From Hyphomicrobium sp. LHD-15 (GTDB lineage: Bacteria > Pseudomonadota > Alphaproteobacteria > Rhizobiales > Hyphomicrobiaceae), in assembly GCF_031157355.1 (NCBI RefSeq), contig NZ_JAVIFT010000004.1:248001-312000 (forward strand): DNA of 64,000 nt, read 5' to 3'. A program made the position numbers and the translations under genes. A model generated the notes under the pieces. It did no database searches and was not told the origin of the DNA. It saw nothing but the letters and a program-made list of their open reading frames with translations. Within the stretch, counting starts at the first letter, position 1; every line of letters starts with the position of its first letter. Positions 56,482-64,000 of this stretch are shown here, one piece after another.

Positions 56482-58206
56482 TTAGCGAACCTGGTTGATG
56501 AGCTCGGCGGCCTCGACGACGACGCGATCGCCTGCCGCGAGGCCGGCGATCACGACGACGCGGTCGCCATCCAGCGGCGCAATGCGAACGGGACGCGCGG
56601 CAAACCGCTCGGGCGCCACCTTGACCCAAACCTGGGGCAGGCCGTTCGTCGCGCGGACCACAGCGGCATCCGGCACGATGAAGCCTTCGACGGGCGTTCC
56701 GTGCTGCACCAGCACCTTCACGGTGACACCGATGGAGAGCGACTCGTGGGGATCCTCAACCTTGAACAGGAGCGGGAGCGCTTGCTGCCGAAGCGCGGGG
56801 GCGCGGCCGATGTAGGTCAGCGGAATTTTGTGCCCTTCAGCATCGACGGCGGACGCGGACGAGACCTTGCCTGCGTCGTCGGTTCCGGGAATGCCGATCG
56901 CCTCGATCCAGATCTTTTTCGGATCGACGATTTCGAACAGCGTATCGCGCGCGGACACGACTTGCCCGGCGCGGACGTTGGCGACGGATATGATGCCGGA
57001 AACAGGCGCCTTCAATTGCAGACGCTCCTCGTTCTTTGGCTCGAGCACACGCTTCTGCGTACGCAAGCTCTCGATCTCCGTCCTGGTGTCGTCGATCTCA
57101 CGCTGGGGAATGTAGTCACCCGAGATGCGCTCCAAGCGGGCGAGCTTTTGCTCGGCGATACGCAGCTTGCCTTCGACGTCGGCCGTTACCTGAGCGAGCG
57201 TGCCGCGCTCGTAGACGGGCATGGCAGGCGCGAGGAGCGCCAGGATGTCGCCTTCTTTCACGGACTTGCCGACGTACGACAGCTCTCCGGCCGCCAGCTC
57301 GATCTGGCCTTCCATGGGAGCCTGGACGCGGCCTTCGTGCGCGGGATCAGCGATGACGGTGCCGACCAGTTCGGTGCCGGTCTGCGCCGTCTCAGTCGCG
57401 GCAGGCACGGTTCGCACATGGAGCAGGCGCTGCGAGGCCTTGGGCAGAAAGACCTCGCCGTTCGGCTGCTTCACAGGCGCACTGCCGCCGGGAAGGGCGG
57501 GCGCAGCTTCGTCGCCGTGATCGTGCCCCTCATGCGCGACAGCAGTCCGCGGCATGGCGGAGGCAACGAGCAGGGCAATAAGGACGATTTCGGCAGCGTT
57601 CTTGAGGACTTCCACGATGGCCGGCCTTGCAGGCGCGGGAGGTGCTGCGGCTTTCGGCGGATCGTCCGGCGGAATGCGTACGGGGCGGAAGGCAAACGCC
57701 AGGAAGAAACCGCCGAGACCAATCGTGAGAGCCAGCAGCCACAGCTCGGGACGTGCCAACGGGCCTGACGAGACCGACACCGCGCCGTGGTCGGCATCGG
57801 CCGCGGACGCGACGACGAGCACGCCTGCGAGCAGATCCATTTCGCCGTTCGCCTCGACGACAAAGGTCAGCGCTTTGCTGCCGGGCTCGTCGAGCCATTC
57901 CGCTTCGAGCGTGTAGGTGCCGGGGCCGGACGGCTTCGCCTTCACCGGCGCAATGCCTTCACCAGAAACCTCGATGCTGGCGCCGTCGACCGGCTCGTTG
58001 GTGGCGATCCGATCGAGGTAAATGGTCAGCGCATGGCCCGTCGCTGTCGCCACGAGTTCGAGCTGCGAGCCTTCGGCGACGACCCGCGGAACAGCCGGGG
58101 CGGCAGCAGCGGCAGCCGGTTCAGGGCCGTGGTCATGGCCCGGACCTGCCTGGACCACGCCAGCGGATATGAACAGGCAAAAAATGAGAGTGCTAAGTCT
58201 GAACAT
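56482..58206 (-). CDS. RND metal-efflux adaptor with fused N-terminal domains
   Basis: A 574-residue periplasmic adaptor, much longer than usual (350-420). The signal peptide and GPGHDHGPEP come first, then a beta domain (about 45-150; LTIYLDRIATNEPVDGASIEV resembles FixH-like or CopC-like accessory domains), then a membrane helix (155-173) and a proline-rich linker. A second hydrophobic stretch, 201-219, ends in TAVAHEGHDHG and looks like a signal peptide in the middle of the protein. Only then comes the CusB/CzcB adaptor: barrel-sandwich and hairpin (from about 300; VQAPMEGQIELAAGELSYVGKSVKEGD), beta-barrel and membrane-proximal domain. It looks like a fusion of two exported proteins. ATG 58206 fits the first signal peptide. 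Confidence 0.85.
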   Translation of the reverse strand: MFRLSTLIFCLFISAGVVQAGPGHDHGPEPAAAAAAPAVPRVVAEGSQLELVATATGHALTIYLDRIATNEPVDGASIEVSGEGIAPVKAKPSGPGTYTLEAEWLDEPGSKALTFVVEANGEMDLLAGVLVVASAADADHGAVSVSSGPLARPELWLLALTIGLGGFFLAFAFRPVRIPPDDPPKAAAPPAPARPAIVEVLKNAAEIVLIALLVASAMPRTAVAHEGHDHGDEAAPALPGGSAPVKQPNGEVFLPKASQRLLHVRTVPAATETAQTGTELVGTVIADPAHEGRVQAPMEGQIELAAGELSYVGKSVKEGDILALLAPAMPVYERGTLAQVTADVEGKLRIAEQKLARLERISGDYIPQREIDDTRTEIESLRTQKRVLEPKNEERLQLKAPVSGIISVANVRAGQVVSARDTLFEIVDPKKIWIEAIGIPGTDDAGKVSSASAVDAEGHKIPLTYIGRAPALRQQALPLLFKVEDPHESLSIGVTVKVLVQHGTPVEGFIVPDAAVVRATNGLPQVWVKVAPERFAARPVRIAPLDGDRVVVIAGLAAGDRVVVEAAELINQVR

Positions 58207-58471
58207 GCTTCGAGCCTCGTAGACTTGCGAGCGTGCGCAGCGGCGCGCTTCGCCCTTGTCACGGAGACCGATCGAACAGGATGCGGATGGGGACGTACCG
58301 CCGACACCTCGGACGACCGGGCTCTCGAGCAGCATCGATGGAAGCAGGACAGGTGGCGGATTGCGGACAATCCAGCAAAAGGATCGCCTACAGAAAATCC
58401 CGCGCGCTTGCGCCTATCGGATGCCGATCACGATCCTTCTCTCAGCGCCAAACGCAGAGGGAAGGTCAGGA
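58207..58471 (-). other. Gap before the adaptor gene
   Basis: A 265-base stretch between the His/Cys-rich gene and the adaptor gene. It may hold a promoter for the efflux genes. I see no clear operator, and the in-frame upstream extension of the adaptor is not protein-like. Confidence 0.35.
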
Positions 58472-58897
58472 TCAGGCCGAGGCGCGCGGGGGACGGAAAA
58501 GCGGGGTGGCGAGCTGGCCAAGCGGAAGATGCGAGGCCCGTTCGGGCTGGATCAAACCCGGCACAAAGCCGAGCTTGAAGCCGCAATCGCCAGCTGGGAC
58601 AGCCAACGAGGCGCAGCAATGCGTATGCATATAGGCGCAGTGGCTGGCCGACTTCGCCGGTTCTTCGCAGCTCACGCCTTCGCAGGTATCGGCCGATTGA
58701 TCGACGTGGTCGTGGCCGGCGTGATCGGCAGAGGTGACGCTCACGCCGTCGTTGGCGTGGTGCACATGCGCGCCCATAGGGCCGTGCGTATGGGTCTCAA
58801 AGGCTTCGAGCACAGCCGAATACCCGCTTAGGCTGCTGGCGCAGAGTGCCACAGCAACCATGAAAATTCGCAGGAACTGGCGCGTTGTGCCGATCAT
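58472..58897 (-). CDS. Secreted His/Cys-rich protein (DUF2946-like)
   Basis: A 141-residue exported protein. The signal peptide or anchor is FMVAVALCASSLSGYSA near residues 12-28. The mature part is rich in His and Cys: ETHTHGPMGAHVHHAND, DHAGHDHVD, CEGVSCEEP and HCAYMHTHCC. It ends LATPLFRPPRASA, a tail similar to small metal-related DUF2946-type proteins. It probably binds a soft or borderline metal in the periplasm. It sits between the ApbE gene (82 bases upstream) and the RND adaptor and may belong to one long metal operon. Confidence 0.75.
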   Translation of the reverse strand: MIGTTRQFLRIFMVAVALCASSLSGYSAVLEAFETHTHGPMGAHVHHANDGVSVTSADHAGHDHVDQSADTCEGVSCEEPAKSASHCAYMHTHCCASLAVPAGDCGFKLGFVPGLIQPERASHLPLGQLATPLFRPPRASA

Positions 58898-58979
58898 CGC
58901 CTAAGGAAAACCGAAAGATTCGAGAGCCGTCAAGACCAATACGGCCTCAGCGCTCCCCATCACATATTCATCGAACCGA

Positions 58980-60041
58980 TCAATTCAACATCACAGCCAT
59001 GGCGGGAGTGAGGCATTCAACAAGCCGTTCGCCATCAAGGCGCACGAAACGGGCAGCCACGCCGTTCTCGGCGGCGAATACCGGCCCCTGCTCAGGGCCA
59101 AACACCGTGAGCGCGGTCGCGAGCACGTCCGCCGTCATGCAATCCTCGGCGACGACGGTGACGGATACGAGATCGTGCGCAACGGGATGGCCGGTGCGCG
59201 GATCGATGGTGTGTGCGTAACGGCGCCCGTCGCGATCGAAGTAGCGCTGCTCGTCGCCGGACGTCGCAACCGAGATGCCGTTGAGTGCAAGCACGGCATC
59301 GAGCGGTTGGGCGCTGGTGAACTGACTTGCGCGCGGCGTCTCAAGCGCCACCCACCAGGGCGAGCCGTCCGGCTTGACGCCTTCGCCGCGCAACTCCCCG
59401 CCGATCTCAACGAGCAGGTTCGCGACACCGCTTTTCCGCAAGAAGCGCACGACCTCATCCACCGCAAATCCCTTCGCGATGGCGCAAAGATCGAGCTGCA
59501 ATTGACCGGGCTGAAATACGCGCCGGGCTTCGACGTCACACTTTACGCGTTGCCAGCCGCTCGACGCTTGGGCTGCGTTCACTGCGTCCGGTTTCGGTAA
59601 ACCGGCTGCAACGGCCGCCGGGCCGAAGCCCCACAGATCGACGAGCGCGCCAATGGTCGGATCGTAGGCGCCGCCGGTTCGCTCCGCCCAATGCAACGCT
59701 GCAGAAAGCACTTTGAAGAAGCCGTCCGGCAAAAGATGCCAGGTTCCGCCCGGCGCCGCGTTGAAGCGCGAGAGGGCGGAGCTTGGCTCCCACGGGCTCA
59801 TCTCCGCCACGACGCCTGCAAGCACGGCCTCGATGCCACGGTTGAGGCTCGCTACGTCGGCGCCGCGTGGAAGCGCCACCTTGGCGGACCACGAGGTGCC
59901 CATGGTCTTGCCGCCAAGATGCTCGATCGACAACACGCGGAGCGCCGCAAACGACGGAGGGACGGCGATCCGCTCCGGAATGAACACGCGCCGCTCGTCG
60001 TGCGCAGGAGGCGGAAGCTTTTCCCGCTCCGCTTGCTTCAC
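58980..60041 (-). CDS. apbE: FAD:protein FMN transferase
   Basis: A 353-residue ApbE-family enzyme that transfers FMN from FAD onto a Thr or Ser in extracytoplasmic proteins. The hallmark motifs are GGKTMGTSWSAKV, the block SALSRFNAA, GGAYDPTIGALVDLWGFGP, LDLCAIAKGFAVDEV, LVEIGGELRGEG and HTIDPRTGHPV, with the Mg/Asp region VVAEDCMTADVLATALTVFGPEQG. The start is taken as GTG 60041, which overlaps the TGA of the upstream DUF4198 gene (GTGA); earlier in-frame starts would lie inside that gene. No typical signal peptide is seen, so export is uncertain. Its client is probably the DUF2271 protein two genes upstream. Confidence 0.92.
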   Translation of the reverse strand: MKQAEREKLPPPAHDERRVFIPERIAVPPSFAALRVLSIEHLGGKTMGTSWSAKVALPRGADVASLNRGIEAVLAGVVAEMSPWEPSSALSRFNAAPGGTWHLLPDGFFKVLSAALHWAERTGGAYDPTIGALVDLWGFGPAAVAAGLPKPDAVNAAQASSGWQRVKCDVEARRVFQPGQLQLDLCAIAKGFAVDEVVRFLRKSGVANLLVEIGGELRGEGVKPDGSPWWVALETPRASQFTSAQPLDAVLALNGISVATSGDEQRYFDRDGRRYAHTIDPRTGHPVAHDLVSVTVVAEDCMTADVLATALTVFGPEQGPVFAAENGVAARFVRLDGERLVECLTPAMAVMLN

Positions 60042-60844
60042 TCCGGCAACACTTCGAGCGTCGCGGCGTAGCTTGCGCGGCGTTCCTTGGCTTCCTTGAA
60101 TTCCGCCTTGTCGTCGCTGACGCTCGCCTCGAGCCAGTACATGCCGGCTTCCGGCCACTTGTACTTGAATACGCCATCCTTATCGGTCGAGACCTTGATC
60201 TCGCCGAGCTGATTGCGATAGCGGATGCCGCCGCGAACGATCTCGACCTCGACGTTCGGAGCCGGCTGGCCGTCAAGCAGAAGCTTGAATTCGGCCTCGT
60301 CGCCCGCGACCAGATCGGTCGGATGGGTGATCGGCTGCATCTCGAGCCCCTTGCCGACCGGCTTCAACGCCGCCTCATCGGGATTGCCGGACGTGACGAA
60401 CGTCTCCAAGCGGCGCTGCGCGTGGGTGACGACGACATCCGTTGCGGAAGCCGGAATTTCTTTCGCCAGATTTTCTGGCTTGCCGCGCCAGCGCTTCTGC
60501 TCGCCGTTCTCCTTGTAGCGCGCAAACAGATTGTTGCCGACCAAGGCAATGCGATAGGTGCCCGGCGCCTTCAACGAGAGATCAAACGTGCTGCGATACT
60601 TGCCGGTGCTGGCATTCTCAGGCTCGATCTTGGAGCCGTCGGGGGCCGTAACCACGAGACCATCGAGCCGCATCGGCTGATGCTCGAAATAGAAGAGATC
60701 GTTCGAGACGGCCGCATCAATCGTGACGGCCGGATCCTTACCGGAAAGGACCGTCGCAGACGGCAGCAGCCAGGCGCGATGAGCGTGCGCCGAGACGGGA
60801 ATGACGAGGGCGAGCGCAGCGGCTGCGCGAATGAGCGTCTTCAT
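60038..60844 (-). CDS. DUF4198 periplasmic protein
   Basis: A 268-residue exported protein. The signal peptide MKTLIRAAAALALVIPVSAHAH is followed by the family opening RAWLLPSATVLSG. Two beta-sandwich-like parts follow: about 25-130 with TYRIALVGNNLFARYKENG, and 165-268 with LKLLLDGQPAPNVEVEIVRGGIRYRN...TDKDGVFKYKWPEAGMYWLEA. Family members often accompany metal uptake or TonB systems. It overlaps the ApbE gene by four bases and follows the DUF2271 gene by 21, so it is part of a tight operon. Confidence 0.9.
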   Translation of the reverse strand: MKTLIRAAAALALVIPVSAHAHRAWLLPSATVLSGKDPAVTIDAAVSNDLFYFEHQPMRLDGLVVTAPDGSKIEPENASTGKYRSTFDLSLKAPGTYRIALVGNNLFARYKENGEQKRWRGKPENLAKEIPASATDVVVTHAQRRLETFVTSGNPDEAALKPVGKGLEMQPITHPTDLVAGDEAEFKLLLDGQPAPNVEVEIVRGGIRYRNQLGEIKVSTDKDGVFKYKWPEAGMYWLEASVSDDKAEFKEAKERRASYAATLEVLPE

Positions 60845-60865
60845 GAGTGGATCTCCTCGATCGGA

Positions 60866-61378
60866 TCAGGGCTTTACGGTGACGGCGACGGTGCCGAGTT
60901 CATGCTCGCCCTTGGCGTTGAGGGCGGCTCCCTTCTCGGGCGGCCATTGCAGCGGAATTTTCACGACCTCACGGCCGCCGACTTCGCGGGCCGCCTCGAC
61001 GATGAGCTGATACTCGCCGGGAGCGAGCGCCTTCAGTGCGGCGTGGCTGTCCTCGAACTTGATCGCGTGGGCACCGGGTGCGCGCGTGGCGCTCGTCAGT
61101 CCATCGGCGGGAACCGTCACGTTGCGGCCGGCGCGGCGCCACCACTGGCGCAGATCCTTCAGCCACTTGTCGCCTTCCTGTTTCTTGTTGGCGACGTCGT
61201 ACCAGACCGCGAGATTGGCGGCGACGCTCTGGTCCGGTCGCTCAAGCCAGATCGCGACGTACGGCTTGTGATATTCGGCAACGTCGAGCTTGGGGATCTC
61301 GATCGAGATTTCGAGATCGGCCGCAAAGGCCGGGGCCGCAACAAGCCCCGTGAGGCCGAACGACAGAAGAATGCGCAT
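60866..61378 (-). CDS. DUF2271 periplasmic protein, predicted flavinylated
   Basis: A 170-residue exported protein. The signal peptide MRILLSFGLTGLVAAPAFAA is followed by DLEISIEIPKLDVAEYHKPYVAIWLERPD, the DUF2271 opening. At residues 92-98 it reads DGLTSAT, which fits the Dxx[ST]xA[ST] pattern of ApbE flavinylation sites, so Thr98 is the likely FMN acceptor. The C-terminal part (GEYQLIVEAAREVGGREVVKIPLQWPP) is beta-rich. It is encoded between the PepSY membrane protein and DUF4198/ApbE. I infer that it carries electrons between the membrane protein and a periplasmic acceptor. ATG 61378 is set by the signal peptide. Confidence 0.88.
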   Translation of the reverse strand: MRILLSFGLTGLVAAPAFAADLEISIEIPKLDVAEYHKPYVAIWLERPDQSVAANLAVWYDVANKKQEGDKWLKDLRQWWRRAGRNVTVPADGLTSATRAPGAHAIKFEDSHAALKALAPGEYQLIVEAAREVGGREVVKIPLQWPPEKGAALNAKGEHELGTVAVTVKP

Positions 61379-61442
61379 CAATACCCTCGTTTCGATTGGT
61401 CGTGCTTGCGCGCGAAAAACGTTCCCTCTTTCCGCGCGCACT

Positions 61443-62096
61443 TCAGTGAATCAAGAAAATCGCGAGTAGAACCGGAATTCCCAAGCCCAGGCCGACGACT
61501 GGCCAGGTGGAGGGGCGACCCTTCGCGTACATCTGCAGCAACAGCAGGCCGGTGACGCAGAACACGACGCTCGCCAGCGCGAACAGATCGATGAACAGGC
61601 TCCATGCCGAGCCCGTGTGGCGGCCCTTGTGGAGATCGTTCAGGTAGGAAATCCAACCGCGGTCGGTGATCTCGTAGGTGACGGCTCCGCTCTCGCGATC
61701 GATCGAAACCCAGGCATCGCCGCCGGGGCGCGGGAGGGCGACGTAAGCCTCGCCATCGGACCATTCCGCCTCACGGCCCGCGACCTCCACGCCGACCGCA
61801 CGCGTGACCTCGCCCGCAATGTCAGAAGGGAGCGGCGCACGTCCGGTGCGTGGCGCCTTCGTCAACGCTTCGATGGCGGAAGCGCCGATCTTCGCGTCGC
61901 GCGTCGTCACCTCGGGCTTGGCCTCGATCAGCGACGAATGGTTCAGCGTGATGCCCGTCACGGAAAACAGCAGCATCGAAACGAGGCTCACGGCCCCGCT
62001 GATCCAGTGCCATTGCCGGAGCTGGCGCATCCATTGCGCACGGCGGTTCGCTTTCGCGGTCTTTTCGGCCGACAGATCGCGGACGTTGACGTTCAC
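61443..62096 (-). CDS. PepSY-type membrane protein (predicted electron-transfer partner)
   Basis: A 217-residue inner-membrane protein of the PepSY-TM type. The first helix is WHWISGAVSLVSMLLFSVTGITLNH, and the periplasmic part includes a PepSY-like segment (AVGVEVAGREAEWSDGEAYVALPRPGGDAWVSIDRESGAVTYEITDRGW). Two C-terminal helices follow, with NDLHKGRHTGSAWSLFIDLFAL. His residues at helix ends could bind haem. The start is likely GTG 62096, overlapping the TGA of the Sel1 gene (GTGA). With DUF2271, DUF4198 and ApbE it forms a recurring gene set near TonB systems; a role in ferric siderophore reduction is inferred. Confidence 0.85.
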   Translation of the reverse strand: MNVNVRDLSAEKTAKANRRAQWMRQLRQWHWISGAVSLVSMLLFSVTGITLNHSSLIEAKPEVTTRDAKIGASAIEALTKAPRTGRAPLPSDIAGEVTRAVGVEVAGREAEWSDGEAYVALPRPGGDAWVSIDRESGAVTYEITDRGWISYLNDLHKGRHTGSAWSLFIDLFALASVVFCVTGLLLLQMYAKGRPSTWPVVGLGLGIPVLLAIFLIH

Positions 62097-62893
62097 GTGG
62101 ATGGTCCCTGCTCGCCGCCCGATAGCACTTGTTCCCGCGCGAACTCCCGAAGGGCCGGATGCGCGTCCTGCTGCAGGGCGTCCAACGCTTCCTGGCGGAA
62201 ATGGCCCGGTGCCTGGCTGAAGGACGTACGGAGCCAGCTCAATCCGTCGATGACGCGGCCAGTTGTCACAAGATGGCAGCCATGGCGAAACTGCCCGCGG
62301 AAACATCCGCGTTGGGCGGCCCAGCGGTACCAGTGGAAGGGCGAACCCGGCCTTCGGTCGGCGGCCTTGGCTTCGCGGTAGCGGCCGATCATGTTCATTG
62401 CCTTGGCGTTTCCGCGGCGGGCCGAACGGACCAGAAGGGTCAGGGCCGCGTTCTCGTCGTAAGGCACTCCAAGCCCTTGCGCGTAGAGATTGGCGAGATT
62501 GAATTCGCCCCAGGCGTGGTTTTTATTTGCGGCCCGGCGATACCAATCCGCCGCCTCAACCAGATCCGGGGCGACGCCCCATCCCAGCTCGAAGCAACGC
62601 CCGACCATGTTGAGGGCTTCGGCATCGCCGCTACGCGCGGCCATCTTGAACCAGCGGAGCGCGGCTTCGGGATCATGCTCTGCGCCGTGGCCATGCAGCA
62701 ATCTGCGAGCCCAGCCGATCTGCGCGTCGACCGATCCTTCGACAGCCAGCTTGCGCAAGTCTTCGGATGGGATTTCGGCGGACGGCACATCACGCTCGGG
62801 CTCGAGCACGCGCACATACAGCGTCTGGAAGCGAACGCCCTCGGCGACTGAGAGCTCGAAGTCGTCGTCTACTCTGACATCCGCGCCCTTCAT
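62093..62893 (-). CDS. Sel1-repeat protein
   Basis: A 266-residue solenoid protein with about four Sel1/TPR-like repeats between residues 45 and 215, each with A-x-x-x-LG-x-x-Y/F-x-x-G-x-G-V-x-x-D (for example GRCFELGWGVAPDLVEAADWYRRAA and NLYAQGLGVPYDENAALTLL). No signal peptide is evident from ATG 62893, so it is probably cytoplasmic. A TTG at 62938 is an alternative start. Its stop overlaps the PepSY gene start in GTGA. It likely acts as a protein scaffold; such proteins accompany TonB/PepSY sets in some Hyphomicrobiales, but its role is unknown. Confidence 0.85.
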   Translation of the reverse strand: MKGADVRVDDDFELSVAEGVRFQTLYVRVLEPERDVPSAEIPSEDLRKLAVEGSVDAQIGWARRLLHGHGAEHDPEAALRWFKMAARSGDAEALNMVGRCFELGWGVAPDLVEAADWYRRAANKNHAWGEFNLANLYAQGLGVPYDENAALTLLVRSARRGNAKAMNMIGRYREAKAADRRPGSPFHWYRWAAQRGCFRGQFRHGCHLVTTGRVIDGLSWLRTSFSQAPGHFRQEALDALQQDAHPALREFAREQVLSGGEQGPST

Positions 62894-63181
62894 GAACGGT
62901 TCGCTTCCCGTCTGATCTCTGCTTTGGCCTTCGGTCAAAGCACTGCCCCAATTCGAAGCGCGCCTCGGCTGTTGGTGACCGCCTATTCGGCCGCGCCAAT
63001 CAGCAATATACGACCAGTTTAATCAAGTATATTCGAACATCCGAAGGCGCGCGGTCCTCTCGGACATCCCCTCAGTGGAAATACAGAAAAGCCGCACACC
63101 GTAGGCGCACTCTCGTTTGTTTGTCGAAGCGGTCTGACCAACAGTCCGCGACCAGAAAAGCGCCGGGCGCTCGAACACGCT
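62894..63181. other. Gap between tonB and the Sel1 gene
   Basis: A 288-base gap on the otherwise minus-strand cluster. I see no gene or convincing terminator. It could contain a promoter for the Sel1-PepSY-DUF2271-DUF4198-ApbE genes. Confidence 0.35.
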
Positions 63182-63985
63182 TCAGCGAATGTTGAACTGA
63201 ATGGGCAGCGACAGGTTGCGCGCCGTTTCCAGCGCCTGATCCGGCGGCGCCGGGAGCGGGGCAGCGCGCTGCAGGATTTCGACAGCCTCTTCGTCGAGGA
63301 GCGGCGAGCCCGAGCCTTTCAGGACCTTTACGTTCGTCACGTGTCCGGCGCCATCGATCGAGAAACTGACCGTCACGACTCCCTGAACACGCTTCTCCCG
63401 CGCTTGAGACGGATAGCGCTTGTGCTTGCTGATGTGCAGATGAAGCGCCTTCTGCCAGGAAACTTCGGCTTGATTGGGCTTCCTGGAGTTACCTTGCAGA
63501 GGGGCCGCCGGCTTTGGCCCGACAGCTGCGGCCTCGATGGGCGGGGGCGCCGCGGCGATCGATGCGCTTTGCGCCTGAACGCGCTCCTGCTCTTTCTTTT
63601 CTTCCTCGGGCTTTTCTTCTTCCTCGATCGGCTTCACCTTCTCGAGCGCAACCTCCGGCTCTTTCACGAGGGGGGCTTCTTCAAGCTGGGGCAGTTCCTC
63701 CTCCGGCTTGACCTCTTTCACCTCTTCAACCGGCGCGACCTCGGGGGCTTCGTCACTCTTGGGACCGATCGCGAGCATCTCGGGTGGGTCGGGCGACGAG
63801 ACGGCCATAGGCGCGAGCTCGAGCAGCATCGCGCCTTCGGGCTCGGTATCGACTTCCGCTTCTTCCCACTGCCAGAGCGCGGCGGCTGCGCCGCCGACAT
63901 GCAAGGCCAGCACCAACATTCCGGCGCCGGCCCATCTGCGCCAGCGACGCCACGAGGGCTCGAGAATGTCGAATGCGGTGATCAT
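63182..63985 (-). CDS. tonB: TonB energy-transducing protein
   Basis: A 267-residue TonB. One membrane helix (about 19-40) is followed by a Pro/Glu/Lys-rich periplasm-spanning region (45-150), richer in Glu-Lys than in Pro. The C-terminal TonB domain begins near 175, with HKRYPSQAREKRVQGVVTVSFSIDGAGHVTNVKVLKGSGSPLLDEEAVEILQRAAPLPAPP. It passes proton-motive energy from ExbBD to outer-membrane receptors. exbB/exbD are probably just beyond the right end of the window. It lies upstream of the PepSY/flavin gene set, linking that set to TonB-dependent uptake. Confidence 0.93.
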   Translation of the reverse strand: MITAFDILEPSWRRWRRWAGAGMLVLALHVGGAAAALWQWEEAEVDTEPEGAMLLELAPMAVSSPDPPEMLAIGPKSDEAPEVAPVEEVKEVKPEEELPQLEEAPLVKEPEVALEKVKPIEEEEKPEEEKKEQERVQAQSASIAAAPPPIEAAAVGPKPAAPLQGNSRKPNQAEVSWQKALHLHISKHKRYPSQAREKRVQGVVTVSFSIDGAGHVTNVKVLKGSGSPLLDEEAVEILQRAAPLPAPPDQALETARNLSLPIQFNIR

Positions 63986-64000
63986 GGAGTGGGAGCGGTT

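Noticed and set aside
53239-57768. Plus-strand open frames of 630 and 860 codons
   Set aside because: Both lie opposite the RND pump and adaptor genes, are overloaded with Asp, His, Gln and Arg, and have no start signals. They are shadows of real genes.
56900-58206. Frameshift or fused-gene sequencing error in the RND adaptor
   Set aside because: The frame is continuous with good codon use throughout, and the linker between the halves is proline-rich and plausible. I keep it as a real fusion, but resequencing would settle it.
58256-58831. A 191-codon plus-strand frame
   Set aside because: Antisense to the His/Cys-rich secreted protein, which has a signal peptide and a family-like C-terminus.

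Overview
This 64 kb window is a GC-rich chromosomal segment of an alphaproteobacterium, most likely a Hyphomicrobiales member of the Hyphomicrobium type. That placement is inferred from gene content: GcrA, an Irr-type Fur regulator beside fabA-fabB-fabI, a gyrB-recF-dnaN-dnaA block ending near rpsT, DUF2244 next to nth, and many short palindromic intergenic repeats. No database search was possible. Apart from the accessory right end it is core genome, with no integrase, transposase, prophage, rRNA, tRNA or CRISPR array that I can see.

Layout. 0.3-9.1 kb: Lon-like protease and an overlapping stress-protein-like gene, mutM, enoyl-CoA hydratase, a tandem pair of related membrane proteins, argF and argD. 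9.1-13 kb: a long A-depleted leader and gcrA, DUF2244/nth divergent pair, a PAS-GGDEF protein. 13-20 kb: histidine genes hisF, hisA, hisH, hisB with pyrE, interleaved with small proteins, a Cas2-like protein and a terminator-repeat-repeat-terminator cassette. 20-25.7 kb: hslV, a membrane protein, an SMR transporter, hslU, a secreted WD40 propeller and a membrane protein. 25.7-30 kb: a LysR regulator divergent from a 48-residue protein and a second SMR transporter, then trhO, an iminopeptidase and a transglutaminase-like protein.

30-39 kb is the replication block: gyrB, recF, dnaN, dnaA and a rhodanese on the minus strand, then about 0.9 kb of gene-free DNA that is the best candidate for an origin, then rpsT. 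39-48 kb: a redoxin, a CNG-like potassium channel, murI, fabI-fabB-fabA, irr, an SH3 protein and a 2-hydroxyacid dehydrogenase, with palindromic repeats in the gaps, including two identical 58-bp copies. 48-52.4 kb: an SRPBCC-M50 protease fusion, a MoeB/ThiF enzyme and an AsmA-like protein.

52.9-64 kb is all minus strand and concerns metals and extracytoplasmic redox. It reads in transcription order as tonB, Sel1 protein, PepSY membrane protein, DUF2271, DUF4198, ApbE flavin transferase, a His/Cys-rich secreted protein, a fused RND adaptor, a CusA/CzcA-type RND pump and a second His-rich secreted protein. The DUF2271 protein carries a flavinylation-like motif, so the first half looks like a TonB-linked periplasmic flavin electron-transfer module and the second half a metal-efflux module with repeated GHDHG metal-binding tags. 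This right-hand cluster and the LysR/microprotein/SMR locus are the best places to look for new biology.
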